From Thermoplasmata archaeon (GTDB lineage Archaea; Thermoplasmatota; Thermoplasmata; UBA10834): 34,265 nucleotides of DNA. Below are positions 1 through 7,984 of the stretch, one piece after another (position 1 is the first letter of the stretch; every line of letters starts with the position of its first letter). The stretch spans positions 1 to 34,265 of the forward strand of contig JALOTQ010000006.1 in assembly GCA_025457815.1 (NCBI GenBank), in the 5' to 3' direction. A program made the position numbers and the translations under genes. The notes under the pieces are model-generated. The model was not told the origin of the DNA and did not search any database. It saw only the letters and a program-made list of their open reading frames with translations.

Positions 1-92
1 GCTACATGGAGGGGAACCTCCACTTCCACGGCAAGGCCCCGAACAAGCAGGAGTACGAGCAGGCCATGAAGGAGCTCGGGGGTGACAAGTGA
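1..92 (+). CDS. Transketolase N-terminal subunit (3' end only)
   Basis: Only the last 29 codons are in the window, read in frame from base 3 to the TGA at 90-92. The tail contains HFHGKAPN, which matches the WHGKAPN-type segment near the end of stand-alone transketolase N-terminal (thiamine-diphosphate-binding) subunits. The next gene encodes the C-terminal subunit, so the split archaeal/bacterial two-subunit enzyme is the natural reading. The stop TGA and the next ATG share base 92 (TGATG), which implies translational coupling. Promoter and N-terminus lie outside the window. Confidence 0.88.
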   Translation, partial: YMEGNLHFHGKAPNKQEYEQAMKELGGDK

Positions 93-1036
93 TGAAGTGG
101 AAGGAGGAGAGCCAGAGGAAGCAGTACGGGAAGGCCCTCGTCGAGCTCGGCAAGGAGAGGGGGGACATAGTGGTGCTCGACGCGGACCTGTCGAGCTCCA
201 CACGGACGGCGGACTTCGCCGCGGCGTTCCCCGAGAGGTTCTTCAACGCGGGCATCGCCGAGCAGAACATGATGGACACGGCCGCCGGCCTGGCAGCCTC
301 CGGCAAGACCGTTTTCGTGTCGACATTCGCGGTCTTCGGGACAGGCCGCTGCTACGACCAGATACGACAGTCCATCGCCTATCCGAGCCTCAACATCAAG
401 ATAGTCGCGTCCCACGCGGGCATCACGGTCGGCGGGGACGGCGCGTCTCACCAGATCGTGGAGGACCTCGCCATCATGCGGGTGCTGCCGAACATGACGG
501 TCATAGTGCCCTGCGACTCCACGGAGACCTACAAGGTGGTCAAGTCCATCGCGAAGACCAAGGGGCCGGTCTACGTCCGGATCGGCCGGTCGGACGTACC
601 GACCATAACGGATGAGGCCACGCCCTTCGACGTCACGCGCGCGCCCGTCATGCGCGAGGGAAAGGACGTCACGCTCATAGGCTGCGGCATCATGGTCTCG
701 AAGTGCCTCGAGGCCGCCGAGGAGCTGCTCAAGCACGGGGTCGATGCGAGGGTCATCAACCTGCACACGATCAAGCCCTTGGACGAGAAGACCATCGTGA
801 GGGCCGCCCGGGAGACAGGCGGGGTCGTGACCGCCGAGGAGCACTCCGTCATGATGGGCATGGGGAGCGCGGTCGCGATGGTGCTCGTCGAGAACTTCCA
901 TGTGCCGATGAAGAGGGTGGGCATCCCCGACGTGTTCGGCGAGTCAGGCGCGTGCGACGAGCTTATGGGCAAGTACGGCCTCACCGTGGACAACATCGTC
1001 GAGGCGGCACACGACGTGCTCAAACGCAAGAAGTGA
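92..1036 (+). CDS. Transketolase C-terminal subunit
   Basis: This 314-residue protein is the pyrimidine-binding plus C-terminal half of a split transketolase, which moves two-carbon ketol units between sugar phosphates in the non-oxidative pentose phosphate pathway. The segment [15 protein letters not shown] carries the conserved Glu that activates thiamine diphosphate. [15 protein letters not shown] and the C-terminal [12 protein letters not shown] also fit the family. The ATG at 92 overlaps the preceding stop; a GTG at 89 in the same frame is the alternative start. Transaldolase follows after 10 nt, so the three genes form a carbohydrate operon. Length is normal for the split form. Confidence 0.94.
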   Translation: MKWKEESQRKQYGKALVELGKERGDIVVLDADLSSSTRTADFAAAFPERFFNAGIAEQNMMDTAAGLAASGKTVFVSTFAVFGTGRCYDQIRQSIAYPSLNIKIVASHAGITVGGDGASHQIVEDLAIMRVLPNMTVIVPCDSTETYKVVKSIAKTKGPVYVRIGRSDVPTITDEATPFDVTRAPVMREGKDVTLIGCGIMVSKCLEAAEELLKHGVDARVINLHTIKPLDEKTIVRAARETGGVVTAEEHSVMMGMGSAVAMVLVENFHVPMKRVGIPDVFGESGACDELMGKYGLTVDNIVEAAHDVLKRKK

Positions 1037-1046
1037 AGGTGGTCGG

Positions 1047-1694
1047 ATGAAGATCTTCATAGACACCGCGAACCTGGACCATATACGGGAAGTCAACAGC
1101 TGGGGAATTCTGGACGGCGTCACCACGAACCCGAGCCTCGTGGCCAAGGAGAACAGGGATTTCATGGCGCTCGTCAAGGAGATATGCTCGATCGTGGACG
1201 GGCCCATAAGCGCTGAGGCCGTGTCCATGGATTCCGAGGGCATGGTGAAGGAGGCCAGGGAGCTCTCGAAGATCCACAAGAACGTGATAGTCAAGATACC
1301 CATGACGTCCGAGGGCCTGAAGGCCGTCAAGGTCCTCTCGAGGGAGGGCATCAGGACCAACGTCACGCTGGTGTTCTCGCCCACCCAGGCACTGCTCGCC
1401 GCGAAGGCCGGTGCGACCTACGTCTCCCCATTCGTCGGCCGCCTGGACGACATCAGCCATGACGGCATGGCGCTCGTCAGGGACATCGTGACCATACTCA
1501 ACAACTACGGGTTCAAAACTCAGGTGATAGCCGCCAGCATAAGGCATCCTGTGCACGTGACCGAGGCGGCCCTCGCGGGGGCGCACATCGCGACAGTCCC
1601 GTACGACGTCCTGAAGAAGATGCTCAAGCACAACCTGACGGACGAGGGCATCCAGAAGTTCCTGAAGGATTGGGAGAAGGTCCCGAAGAAGTGA
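1047..1694 (+). CDS. Transaldolase (TalC / fructose-6-phosphate aldolase family)
   Basis: This 215-residue protein is a short transaldolase, which transfers a dihydroxyacetone unit between sugar phosphates. It opens with the family N-terminus [16 protein letters not shown], followed by [12 protein letters not shown]. The Schiff-base lysine is expected at K83 in [20 protein letters not shown] near residue 170 is also typical. The length fits the short subfamily (about 215 residues). Sequence alone does not separate transaldolase from fructose-6-phosphate aldolase, but the transketolase genes just upstream favour transaldolase. GGTGG at 1038-1042 is a plausible ribosome binding site. Confidence 0.93.
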   Translation: MKIFIDTANLDHIREVNSWGILDGVTTNPSLVAKENRDFMALVKEICSIVDGPISAEAVSMDSEGMVKEARELSKIHKNVIVKIPMTSEGLKAVKVLSREGIRTNVTLVFSPTQALLAAKAGATYVSPFVGRLDDISHDGMALVRDIVTILNNYGFKTQVIAASIRHPVHVTEAALAGAHIATVPYDVLKKMLKHNLTDEGIQKFLKDWEKVPKK

Positions 1695-1698
1695 GTCC

Positions 1699-2211
1699 TC
1701 AGTTGATGTAGCTGGCGGTGCTCGACCTGTCGAATCCTTTCACCAGCTCGAGCTGGTACTCCTCCTGAGGCACCCACCCGTAGACCGGGTACACCAGCTT
1801 GGGGACGAACCTCGATAGGTCAGCTGCGAACTGCGTGACAGGGTGGCTCTTGCCGAAGGTGCTCTCGCTTATCTCGTAGGCCTTCGACCTGGTCGCGGCC
1901 TCGTCGATTATGCCCAGCGCATGGAGGTACTCGTGGAGAAGGATGTGGAACACGTACGGCCTGTAGAGTGCGGGATCGGTCTCCCTGATCCTCCTCAGTG
2001 GCAAGCTGTTCATAACGATGATGTTGGTGGCCACGGGATAGAAAGCACCGACGAAACCCTGAGGCCCCCCGCCGAGGTTCGCGAGGCCGAGCATGAGGCC
2101 TGAGCGCTCCCTGCCAGTGCTCTTCCTGACGACCCTCTTCACTATCTCGAATATGTCTGCCAGGTCCTTCGCGGAGTCCAGCTGTGCGTCGAAATCCCTC
2201 TGCCCATTCAC
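1699..2211 (-). CDS. Metzincin-like zinc metalloprotein (HEXXHXXGXXD)
   Basis: This 170-residue protein has the run HEYLHALGIID at residues 93-103. It matches the metzincin-style zinc motif HEXXHXXGXXD, with H93, H97 and D103 as putative ligands and E94 as putative catalytic base. No signal peptide or membrane segment is visible, so it is probably cytoplasmic. I do not recognise the wider family; a clear Met-turn is not evident, so proteolytic activity is inference. The start is GTG at 2209-2211; a TATAAG box about 27 nt upstream suggests a leaderless message. Its stop lies 4 nt from the transaldolase stop on the other strand. Confidence 0.72.
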   Translation of the reverse strand: MNGQRDFDAQLDSAKDLADIFEIVKRVVRKSTGRERSGLMLGLANLGGGPQGFVGAFYPVATNIIVMNSLPLRRIRETDPALYRPYVFHILLHEYLHALGIIDEAATRSKAYEISESTFGKSHPVTQFAADLSRFVPKLVYPVYGWVPQEEYQLELVKGFDRSSTASYIN

Positions 2212-2234
2212 GTGAGGCAGTTAGGACCTCCGGT

Positions 2235-2241
2235 CTTATAG
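2235..2241 (-). promoter_or_regulatory. TATA-like box of the metzincin-like gene
   Basis: CTATAAG on the minus strand is centred about 27 nt before the GTG start at 2211, so transcription would begin at or next to the start codon. Confidence 0.5.
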
Positions 2242-2294
2242 CAGATTCGCCAGACAAGTGAGAATCACGCTTGGGTGGCGCCTGGACAAACCTG

Positions 2295-2300
2295 AAATAT
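2295..2300 (+). promoter_or_regulatory. TATA-like box of the GGR-family gene
   Basis: AAATAT is centred about 26 nt before the GTG start at 2323, consistent with a leaderless transcript. It sits back to back with the minus-strand box at 2235-2241. Confidence 0.45.
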
Positions 2301-2322
2301 CGGGGATACCGCTCCAGCAGCC

Positions 2323-3480
2323 GTGCGCGCGGACGTGCTGGTAGTCGGCGGAGGCCCTGCAGGTTCAACGGCTGCGAGGCTGCTCGCCAGGGACCACGAC
2401 GTGGCTATCGTCGAGGAGCACCGCACCCCAGGAGAGCCGCTCCAGTGCGCAGGGCTCGTGACGGAGCGCGGTGTTCCGATGTTCGCCCGCGAGAGCGTCG
2501 TGAGCGAGGTCAAGGGCGTGAGGCTCCACTCTCCCCTGGGGTTCGCGCTAACCCTGGAGTCGAGGAGTTCAAGGGCCTACGTGATCGACCGCTCGCACTT
2601 CGACCGAATCATGTTCCACGAAGCGGTGGATGCGGGTGCTGTGCCCAAACTGGGAACCTCGGTGCGTTCCCTGGCTGACTCCGCGCACGGAGTCAGAGCT
2701 TCCCTTCGGAGCGAAGGCAAGGAAGAATCGATCGAGGCGAGGATTGTGGTCGGGGCCGACGGCTACAAGTCAATCTGCAGGAGGTTTTCGGGCCTTCCCT
2801 CCCCGAAGCACATGCTCACGGGGATCCAGGTGGATGTGAAGTGCGTGGACATCGACCCCGACTTCGTGGAGGTTTTCTTCGGGCGGGATGTCGCCCCGGG
2901 CTTCTTCGCATGGGCGATTCCCGCGGGGGATCTCACAAGGCTCGGACTGTGCACGTGGGATGCGTCCGATGCGCCGGCGGTCTACCTCAAGAAGCTGCTC
3001 GCGCGTCCGCAGTTCAGAGGCTGCAAGAGAGTGTCCACGACATCTGGCAAGATCCCGATAGGCCCGGGAAGGAGCGCGGTCGGCGGAAGGATCATGCTCG
3101 TCGGGGACGCCGCCTGCCACGCGAAGCCCCTTTCGGGCGGCGGGGTATATACTGGCATCAAGGGGGCTGAGCTGTGCGCTCATACGGCGTCGGAGTTCCT
3201 GGAGAGCCGGGGCAGGACGACCCTCAAGGCCTACGATTCGCTCTGGAACGAGGAGTTCGGGAAGGAGCTGTCAAGGGCCTTCCGCGTTCGACGGATATTC
3301 CTCAACCTCACGGACAAGAAGATCGAGAAGGCACTCCGGATATTCTCCGACCCCGCTGTCAAAAGACTACTTGAGAAACAAGGGGATATCGATTATCCAG
3401 CCTCACTTTCTCCTGCGATCCTTAAGCTTGCCCCAAGACTCCTGCAGTTTTCCCCTCAGATAGTAGAATCTCTTCTCTAG
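2323..3480 (+). CDS. Geranylgeranyl reductase family FAD-dependent oxidoreductase
   Basis: This 385-residue flavoprotein starts with a Rossmann FAD motif, VLVVGGGPAGSTAARLLA (about residues 5-22). It also has the second FAD segment GDAACHAKPLSGGGVYTG and an AWAIP element like the substrate-pocket motif of the geranylgeranyl reductase family. In archaea such enzymes saturate the isoprenoid chains of membrane lipids (digeranylgeranylglycerophospholipid reductase) or of quinone side chains. The precise substrate cannot be told here. The GTG start has a TATA-like box 26 nt upstream and no leader. The last 78 nt overlap the end of the convergent gene on the minus strand. Confidence 0.88.
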   Translation: MRADVLVVGGGPAGSTAARLLARDHDVAIVEEHRTPGEPLQCAGLVTERGVPMFARESVVSEVKGVRLHSPLGFALTLESRSSRAYVIDRSHFDRIMFHEAVDAGAVPKLGTSVRSLADSAHGVRASLRSEGKEESIEARIVVGADGYKSICRRFSGLPSPKHMLTGIQVDVKCVDIDPDFVEVFFGRDVAPGFFAWAIPAGDLTRLGLCTWDASDAPAVYLKKLLARPQFRGCKRVSTTSGKIPIGPGRSAVGGRIMLVGDAACHAKPLSGGGVYTGIKGAELCAHTASEFLESRGRTTLKAYDSLWNEEFGKELSRAFRVRRIFLNLTDKKIEKALRIFSDPAVKRLLEKQGDIDYPASLSPAILKLAPRLLQFSPQIVESLL

Positions 3481-4212
3481 GCCAGGGTACTTGCCGGGAT
3501 TGTCCATCGTGAAATAGTACAGGGCCATCAGGCTCAGCCCGGCGCAGCCGGCCACAATGACTCCAAGAGGCCAGGTCGGGATTGGGACCTTGATCCCGAA
3601 GGACGAATCGGGCAGCAGTCCGTCGACCCCAAGTGATTTCATGTAGGTCCTGTTCACAATCTCCTCACCTGGCTCGAAGGACGTTATGTTGTCCCACTCC
3701 TGGTCCGTGAAGCAGCCTCTTGATTTCAGGACGACCAGGGAGTCGTCGTCCTCGAAGGTGAAAGTCATGTTGAACCTAACGAAGTAGGTGCTCTGGGAGA
3801 AGTAGGAGCCGTGCGGAGTGTCCTTCTTGGTCTCAATGGTGAGGTTCACCCTCACCGTCTCGCCAAAGGTGATTGCCCCCAGCTCATACGACATCTCAGG
3901 AGACACACCCTCGATCAGAGGAGGTTTCTTGAAGTCCTCGGTCACGTTGCGGATGCGCTCCTCGGTGGCGTATCTGTAGACCCCGATCGTGAGTCTCACG
4001 TCGGTCATGTTGTTGTTAAACCCGTACGAATTGGTCACATTGAACGAGAACTCGAAATCGTCTCCGGGTTCGATGACGGGCGTCCTGAAGCCACCCAGGA
4101 TGCTGTTCGTGTACTGCGGTGCCCCTGGGTCGTCCACCTCGGCGCGCACGTATCCTGGAAGCAGAACCATCACGCACAGCGCAGCCGCGACGGCCCTAGT
4201 GCCCAACCTCAT
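3403..4212 (-). CDS. Secreted, C-terminally anchored, probably N-glycosylated protein of unknown function
   Basis: The 269-residue product begins with a signal peptide (MRLGTRAVAAALCVMVLLPG, cleavage likely after YVRA). It continues as a beta-rich ectodomain and ends with one membrane helix (about residues 214-236) and a basic cytoplasmic tail ending KDRRRK. The ectodomain has seven N-X-T sequons (NVT, NMT, NVT, NLT, NMT, NIT, NRT), which suggests heavy N-glycosylation. I chose the ATG at 4212 over an upstream start at 4266. It places the signal peptide at the N-terminus and has a CTATATG box about 29 nt upstream. I do not recognise a named family. Its 3' end overlaps the GGR-family gene by 78 nt. 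Confidence 0.75.
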   Translation of the reverse strand: MRLGTRAVAAALCVMVLLPGYVRAEVDDPGAPQYTNSILGGFRTPVIEPGDDFEFSFNVTNSYGFNNNMTDVRLTIGVYRYATEERIRNVTEDFKKPPLIEGVSPEMSYELGAITFGETVRVNLTIETKKDTPHGSYFSQSTYFVRFNMTFTFEDDDSLVVLKSRGCFTDQEWDNITSFEPGEEIVNRTYMKSLGVDGLLPDSSFGIKVPIPTWPLGVIVAGCAGLSLMALYYFTMDNPGKYPGLEKRFYYLRGKLQESWGKLKDRRRK

Positions 4213-4237
4213 CTCTGGTCGAAAGCTCGGAGACTGA

Positions 4238-4244
4238 CTATATG
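4238..4244 (-). promoter_or_regulatory. TATA-like box of the secreted protein gene
   Basis: A TATA-like sequence on the minus strand is centred about 29 nt before the ATG at 4212. It lies inside the longer ORF that begins at 4266 and so argues against that longer start. Confidence 0.5.
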
Positions 4245-4280
4245 ACTTTCGGTCGGGGCGGCCCATGATGATTTGTAAGG

Positions 4281-4288
4281 CTTAATAA
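4281..4288 (+). promoter_or_regulatory. TATA-like box of the Taw2 gene
   Basis: CTTAATAA, preceded by an A/G-rich BRE-like stretch, is centred 27 nt before the GTG at 4312. This supports that start and a leaderless message. Confidence 0.5.
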
Positions 4289-4311
4289 CCCGTCCAGTCA
4301 TTGACAACGCC

Positions 4312-5340
4312 GTGCTCGGAGCAAGGGTGTCGAGGGCCAACGCGGAATCATTCAGGAAGGACATCACCAAGGCGCGTCTTCTGGACAAGAAACACTTCAT
4401 CACCGACGAGGGCAGGGACGTCCTGATACCGCTCGTCGGCAGCCCGGGCGGCGAGCTCCTGGCCAAGCATGGGGCGAGGCTGATAGACTTCCCGTTCAGG
4501 GACAGGAGCTGGAGGATCGACCCGATCGAGAAGATCAGGACCATCTGCCGCATACCAGAGGGTCTGAAATCGGCGCTCCCGGACAAGTGGGAGCAGTTCG
4601 GGGACGTGGCGGTGATAAGGCTTGATCACACCCTCGACGACTACGAGCCCGAGGTGGCCGACGCATATGCCAAGGTGCTGGGGCTCAAAGCGGTCATCCG
4701 GGACGTCGGCGGGGTGGCCGGTGACCTCAGGGAACCGGTCGCGCGCGTGCTATTGGGCAAGGACACGATCTCAACCCACCTTGAGAACGGTATCCGGTAC
4801 AGGTTCGACGCGTCCAAGATAATGTTCTCATCCGGCAACGTCGAGGAGCGGCTCAGGATGGCCGACATTCAGTGTGACGGGGAGACAGTCGTCGACATGT
4901 TCGCCGGGATCGGCTACTTCTCGCTCCCGCTAGCCGTGTACCAGAGACCAGAGAAGATAATCGCGTGCGAGCTCAATCCTGTGGCGTACTCTTTCCTCGT
5001 TGAGAACGTCGCCCTGAACGATTCGACAGGGCGCATCGAGCCAGTCCTGGGCGACAACAGGACGCTCGCAGGGTCAGGGTTCGCTGACAGGGTGATCATG
5101 GGATACGTGAAGAAGACCCACGAGTTCCTGCCCACTGCGATGAGACTGCTGCGGAGCGGGGGCATGCTCCACTATCACGAGACCTGTCCGAACGAACTGC
5201 TCCCGACGCGACCGGTGCAGAGACTCGTCTCCGCCGCGAAAGGTCACCGGGTCGAGATACTCCGTTTCAAGGAGATCAAATCATACGCCCCGGGCGTCAG
5301 CCATGTAGTGTTGGACACGAGGATAACTAGGCTCTCCTGA
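4312..5340 (+). CDS. taw2: tRNA(Phe) modifying enzyme of the Trm5/Tyw2 family, probably Taw2
   Basis: This 342-residue class I methyltransferase-fold protein has the SAM-binding segment VVDMFAGIGYFSLPLA and ACELNPVAYSFLVENV, as in the Trm5/Tyw2 family. Where Trm5 methyltransferases have an NLP motif after the sixth strand, this protein reads IMGYVKKTHEFL. A GY in that place is typical of Tyw2/Taw2 enzymes, which transfer the aminocarboxypropyl group of SAM to the wyosine base at position 37 of tRNA(Phe). I therefore favour Taw2 over Trm5. The start is GTG. The stop overlaps the end of the convergent minus-strand gene by 14 nt. Confidence 0.82.
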   Translation: MLGARVSRANAESFRKDITKARLLDKKHFITDEGRDVLIPLVGSPGGELLAKHGARLIDFPFRDRSWRIDPIEKIRTICRIPEGLKSALPDKWEQFGDVAVIRLDHTLDDYEPEVADAYAKVLGLKAVIRDVGGVAGDLREPVARVLLGKDTISTHLENGIRYRFDASKIMFSSGNVEERLRMADIQCDGETVVDMFAGIGYFSLPLAVYQRPEKIIACELNPVAYSFLVENVALNDSTGRIEPVLGDNRTLAGSGFADRVIMGYVKKTHEFLPTAMRLLRSGGMLHYHETCPNELLPTRPVQRLVSAAKGHRVEILRFKEIKSYAPGVSHVVLDTRITRLS

Positions 5341-6895
5341 GCTCCTCGGTGGAGCCTGCCTGAGTCAGAAGGTCCGAGAATGCGGAGTGGTATTGGTCCT
5401 GGTCCGCGCTGTCCAGAAGCTTCCTGGCGAAGGTCTGTAGGTGCTTCCCGTACTCCTTCTCCTCGTCCGTGAACTTCCACGACTTGGTCGTTATGCCCAA
5501 TGACAGGTAGAACGCGTGCACGATCGACCTGGTCCGGTGATCGCTGGACTTCTCCGCATCGAGGACCGAGACTGCGCCCGCGGATCCGGAGGTCTTGTAC
5601 GCCCGGGCAACGCGGTCCGCGAGGTCTCCGTACTGGGACAGCTTCTTGTAGCGCGGGATTCTGGACACCACGGTCTGATGCTCAACCTCCTTCGCCGCCT
5701 GACGGATGGCTTTGAGCGGGGACTTCGACTCCTCGTCGTAGTCCTTGAAGTGTTTCTCCGCGACCTCCTCAGGAACTATGGCCTTGAGAGCGTCCATGCC
5801 GTGCGCAGGCCAGTACTTCGAGAGCAGCTTGTTGACTGAATCGCTCTGGTCAATGACGACCGGATGGCCGATTCGCGAAAGCAGCCCCAGGAGCGCCTTC
5901 CTCTCAAGCTCGTCCTCGGTGAGGTCATTGACGAACGCCTCGGCGTCGTCTCCGTAGCATCTGTCCCCCTTCGCGAACGCCTTCTTGTCGAGTTCCTCGA
6001 TCGATTCGCGGACCACCTGCATGTGCTTGTCGATCAGCTCCCTGTTGCCTATCTCGCCCCGCGAGTATTTGGTCAGCAGCTCCTTGTCGACGGGCCTGTC
6101 CAGCAGGTCCTTGCACTTGTCGCCACCCGAGGAGGTTTTGAGCGGGCGCTTGACGGATATCTCGAACTCGCTGAGGACGTTCGGGACTGCCATGCCTTCG
6201 GACAGTTTGGAAAGCGTGTTCTTCAGCTTCGCGCTGCACTGGTCGCAGATAGCGATCTTCTTCCCAGCGCTCACCCAGTCGAACACCATGTGGTCTGTCT
6301 CGGACGGGTTGTGAGGGCACGAAAAGACGTTTCCCTCCGATCTGCCGGCGCCGACGCCCTCCGCTGCCATCTTGACATATTCCTCAGGCGGTCTCGAGTA
6401 CCTGCCCGTGCATACGAAACTGTCCTCATAGGAGTAGAAGTGGAGGCCTTTCTTCTGGACGAGGTCCGCGACGCTGAGGACCCTCCACTTTGGTGAGTCG
6501 AAGTTCTGGACGCCAATGAGCTTCTCCTTCGGGGTCTTCCCCCGCAGGACGTAGGTGATGGTCCCGCCAGGGTACGTTGCGGTCGCCAGGTAAGGGGTCT
6601 TCTGCTCGTGCGCGAGCGCTATTGTCGCCGCGTACGCGCGCGCGAGCTTGTCACCCCGCTTCGCGAACTTCGCGAGCTTGTCGGGGTTGTCCTTGTACTT
6701 GGAGATCTTCTCGAGTCTAGCCCGAGTCTTCTTGAAGGGGCATGAGCCGCAGTCCTCGGCGCAGTCTGGGAGGATGAGCTCGTAGTCGTCCATCAAGAGC
6801 TTGGCCTTCTCGATCAGGTCCTTCTCGCGGACCTTCGATGCGATCCTAGCCTTGACCCTCAGCCTCGGGAGGCCTTTGCGTTTTGAGAGAGGCAT
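5327..6895 (-). CDS. Conserved-looking cysteine-rich protein of unknown function (522 aa)
   Basis: I do not recognise this family. The N-terminus is strongly basic. A CX3CX2C motif sits at C45, C49 and C52 (CAEDCGSC), further cysteines lie at C162 and C193 (SCPHNP), and a CX2C pair is at C217/C220 (CDQC). These could bind zinc or an iron-sulfur cluster. CX3CX2C is also the radical-SAM cluster spacing, but nothing after it looks like a radical-SAM barrel. Residues 260-522 are charged and helical-looking with no signal or membrane segment, so it is cytoplasmic. ATG at 6895 has a TATATTT box about 30 nt upstream. The large, intact frame with archaeal codon use supports a real gene. Confidence 0.82.
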   Translation of the reverse strand: MPLSKRKGLPRLRVKARIASKVREKDLIEKAKLLMDDYELILPDCAEDCGSCPFKKTRARLEKISKYKDNPDKLAKFAKRGDKLARAYAATIALAHEQKTPYLATATYPGGTITYVLRGKTPKEKLIGVQNFDSPKWRVLSVADLVQKKGLHFYSYEDSFVCTGRYSRPPEEYVKMAAEGVGAGRSEGNVFSCPHNPSETDHMVFDWVSAGKKIAICDQCSAKLKNTLSKLSEGMAVPNVLSEFEISVKRPLKTSSGGDKCKDLLDRPVDKELLTKYSRGEIGNRELIDKHMQVVRESIEELDKKAFAKGDRCYGDDAEAFVNDLTEDELERKALLGLLSRIGHPVVIDQSDSVNKLLSKYWPAHGMDALKAIVPEEVAEKHFKDYDEESKSPLKAIRQAAKEVEHQTVVSRIPRYKKLSQYGDLADRVARAYKTSGSAGAVSVLDAEKSSDHRTRSIVHAFYLSLGITTKSWKFTDEEKEYGKHLQTFARKLLDSADQDQYHSAFSDLLTQAGSTEELRRA

Positions 6896-6921
6896 GTCGG
6901 CCTCCGATGTTACCCCCGGCC

Positions 6922-6928
6922 TATATTT
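6922..6928 (-). promoter_or_regulatory. TATA-like box of the 522-residue unknown gene
   Basis: TATATTT on the plus strand reads AAATATA on the minus strand and is centred about 30 nt before the ATG at 6895. Confidence 0.5.
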
Positions 6929-6974
6929 CTTTTCGCTATACTGTGTGAGTCAGTCCAGGCGAATCCGGCAAAGG

Positions 6975-6980
6975 TTATTA
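6975..6980 (+). promoter_or_regulatory. TATA-like box of the DUF835 gene
   Basis: TTATTA preceded by GCAAAGG (BRE-like) lies about 40 nt before the ATG at 7017. This leaves a leader of roughly 14 nt that holds the AAGGTG ribosome binding site at 7001-7006. Confidence 0.45.
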
Positions 6981-7016
6981 GTCTGGCCATCCCATAAGGA
7001 AAGGTGCGACCAGTGG

Positions 7017-7763
7017 ATGGGACAGATGAGCCAAGAAGAGGATTCCGCTAGAGGCTACATCAAGGGATTCCAGGAAGGCCTCCAGGACGCCTGGGACGAG
7101 ATCATCAAGTTGTCCACCAAAGGCTATACTTCTCGCGAACTGCAGATAATGGCAAAGACCAAGCGGTCTATGATCTTCCAGAGGGTACAGCAGAAGGTCG
7201 ACGAGGTCGAACGGGCGATCGGGAAGAAACTCACGGCGCAGGACTCCGGAGCACCTGTCGTTTCCAAGCCCGTCCCGCCACCTGTACAGCTCTCCCCTGG
7301 CTGGAGCTACGTTATCCGAGAGGAGAGGCCCGAGAGAAGCTTCGCACTGTTCTCCAGTCTGCTGTCGAAGGGCGGCAGAGGCCTCTGTATTTCCAGGACT
7401 CACCCTGACATCCTGCGGCAGAAGTACGATTTCAAAGGAGACGCGATATGGCTGACCAAGAGTGAGACCGCTCAGCCGCCGCCGCAGTCCAAGGACATCG
7501 AGTACGTCTCGCCCAACAACCTCGCCCGGCTCGCGTCATCAATCAAGGATTTCCTGTCGAAGGGTGAGAGTGGGGCCGTGATTGTGGAAGGCCTGGAGTA
7601 TCTCACGACTCAGAACGATTTCAAGAGCGTCCTGAAGTTCGTGCAGCTCATAAACGAACAGGTAGTGCTCGACAAAGGCTATCTTCTCGTCCCGGTGGAC
7701 GGATCCACGATGGACCCGAAGGAGTTCTCCCTCGTGGAGAGAGAGATGAGCCAGGTGCTGTGA
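7017..7763 (+). CDS. DUF835 domain protein
   Basis: This protein of about 248 residues has an N-terminal helical region (residues about 5-75, SARGYIKGFQEGLQDAWDEI onward) and a linker rich in Pro and Val. The C-terminal DUF835 domain runs from about SYVIREERPERSFALF to the end (GAVIVEGLEYLTTQNDFKSV is typical). DUF835 proteins are abundant in Thermoplasmatota and often occur with signalling domains; the biochemical role is not known. The longer frame reaching back to 6801 is rejected because it crosses the divergent promoter region. ATG 7017 has AAGGTG at 7001-7006, and a second Met three codons later is possible. The tRNA-Glu gene lies 13 nt beyond the stop, convergent. Confidence 0.82.
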   Translation: MGQMSQEEDSARGYIKGFQEGLQDAWDEIIKLSTKGYTSRELQIMAKTKRSMIFQRVQQKVDEVERAIGKKLTAQDSGAPVVSKPVPPPVQLSPGWSYVIREERPERSFALFSSLLSKGGRGLCISRTHPDILRQKYDFKGDAIWLTKSETAQPPPQSKDIEYVSPNNLARLASSIKDFLSKGESGAVIVEGLEYLTTQNDFKSVLKFVQLINEQVVLDKGYLLVPVDGSTMDPKEFSLVEREMSQVL

Positions 7764-7776
7764 TGAGAGCCCCAGG

Positions 7777-7851
7777 TGCTCCCGCCGGGATTCGAACCCG
7801 GGTATCCAGCTCGAAAGGCTGGAATGATTGACCGGACTACACTACGGGAGC
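7777..7851 (-). tRNA. tRNA-Glu (anticodon UUC)
   Basis: The minus strand folds into a complete cloverleaf of 75 nt. The acceptor stem GCTCCCG pairs with CGGGAGC, followed by discriminator A. The anticodon stem CCAGC/GCTGG closes the loop CTTTCGA, giving anticodon UUC (bases 7813-7815). The T-arm is CCGGG-TTCGAAT-CCCGG. There is no intron, and the 3' CCA is not encoded (CCT follows). It reads GAA and GAG glutamate codons; in archaea the same tRNA also serves Glu-to-Gln schemes only for tRNA-Gln, so none is implied here. It is a lone tRNA gene between DUF835 and the ACT-domain gene. Confidence 0.97.
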
Positions 7852-7881
7852 AGATGGTCGTCCTGTGCCGCTTCTTGGCAC

Positions 7882-7889
7882 TATGATAT
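7882..7889 (-). promoter_or_regulatory. Candidate promoter of tRNA-Glu
   Basis: An A/T-rich ATATCATA sequence on the minus strand is centred about 34 nt before the mature 5' end, leaving a short 5' leader for RNase P. A second A/T-rich stretch at 7893-7900 (TAAATATG on the minus strand) is an alternative. Confidence 0.35.
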
Positions 7890-7952
7890 GTCCATATTTA
7901 ATCCTTCTCGGCTCCGAATCGGCGGTCCAGATGGCCAGCATCCAATCCAAAG

Positions 7953-7958
7953 TTTAAT
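7953..7958 (+). promoter_or_regulatory. TATA-like box of the ACT-domain gene
   Basis: CCAAAG followed by TTTAAT has the BRE-TATA arrangement and is centred about 29 nt before the ATG at 7985, giving a leaderless or nearly leaderless message. Confidence 0.55.
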
Positions 7959-7984
7959 GCCAATCCTGGGAATTAGGCTCCCGA

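Noticed and set aside
5864-6496. Plus-strand 210-codon frame opposite the cysteine-rich unknown gene
   Set aside because: It lies wholly antisense to an intact gene with normal codon use and has no recognisable domain or promoter. It is a by-product of high GC content.
5327-6895. Radical-SAM enzyme
   Set aside because: The CX3CX2C motif has the right spacing, but no TIM-barrel-like repeat or glycine-rich SAM motif follows it.
6801-7016. N-terminal extension of the DUF835 frame
   Set aside because: It covers the divergent promoter region and overlaps the start of the minus-strand gene; the Shine-Dalgarno-like site supports ATG 7017.
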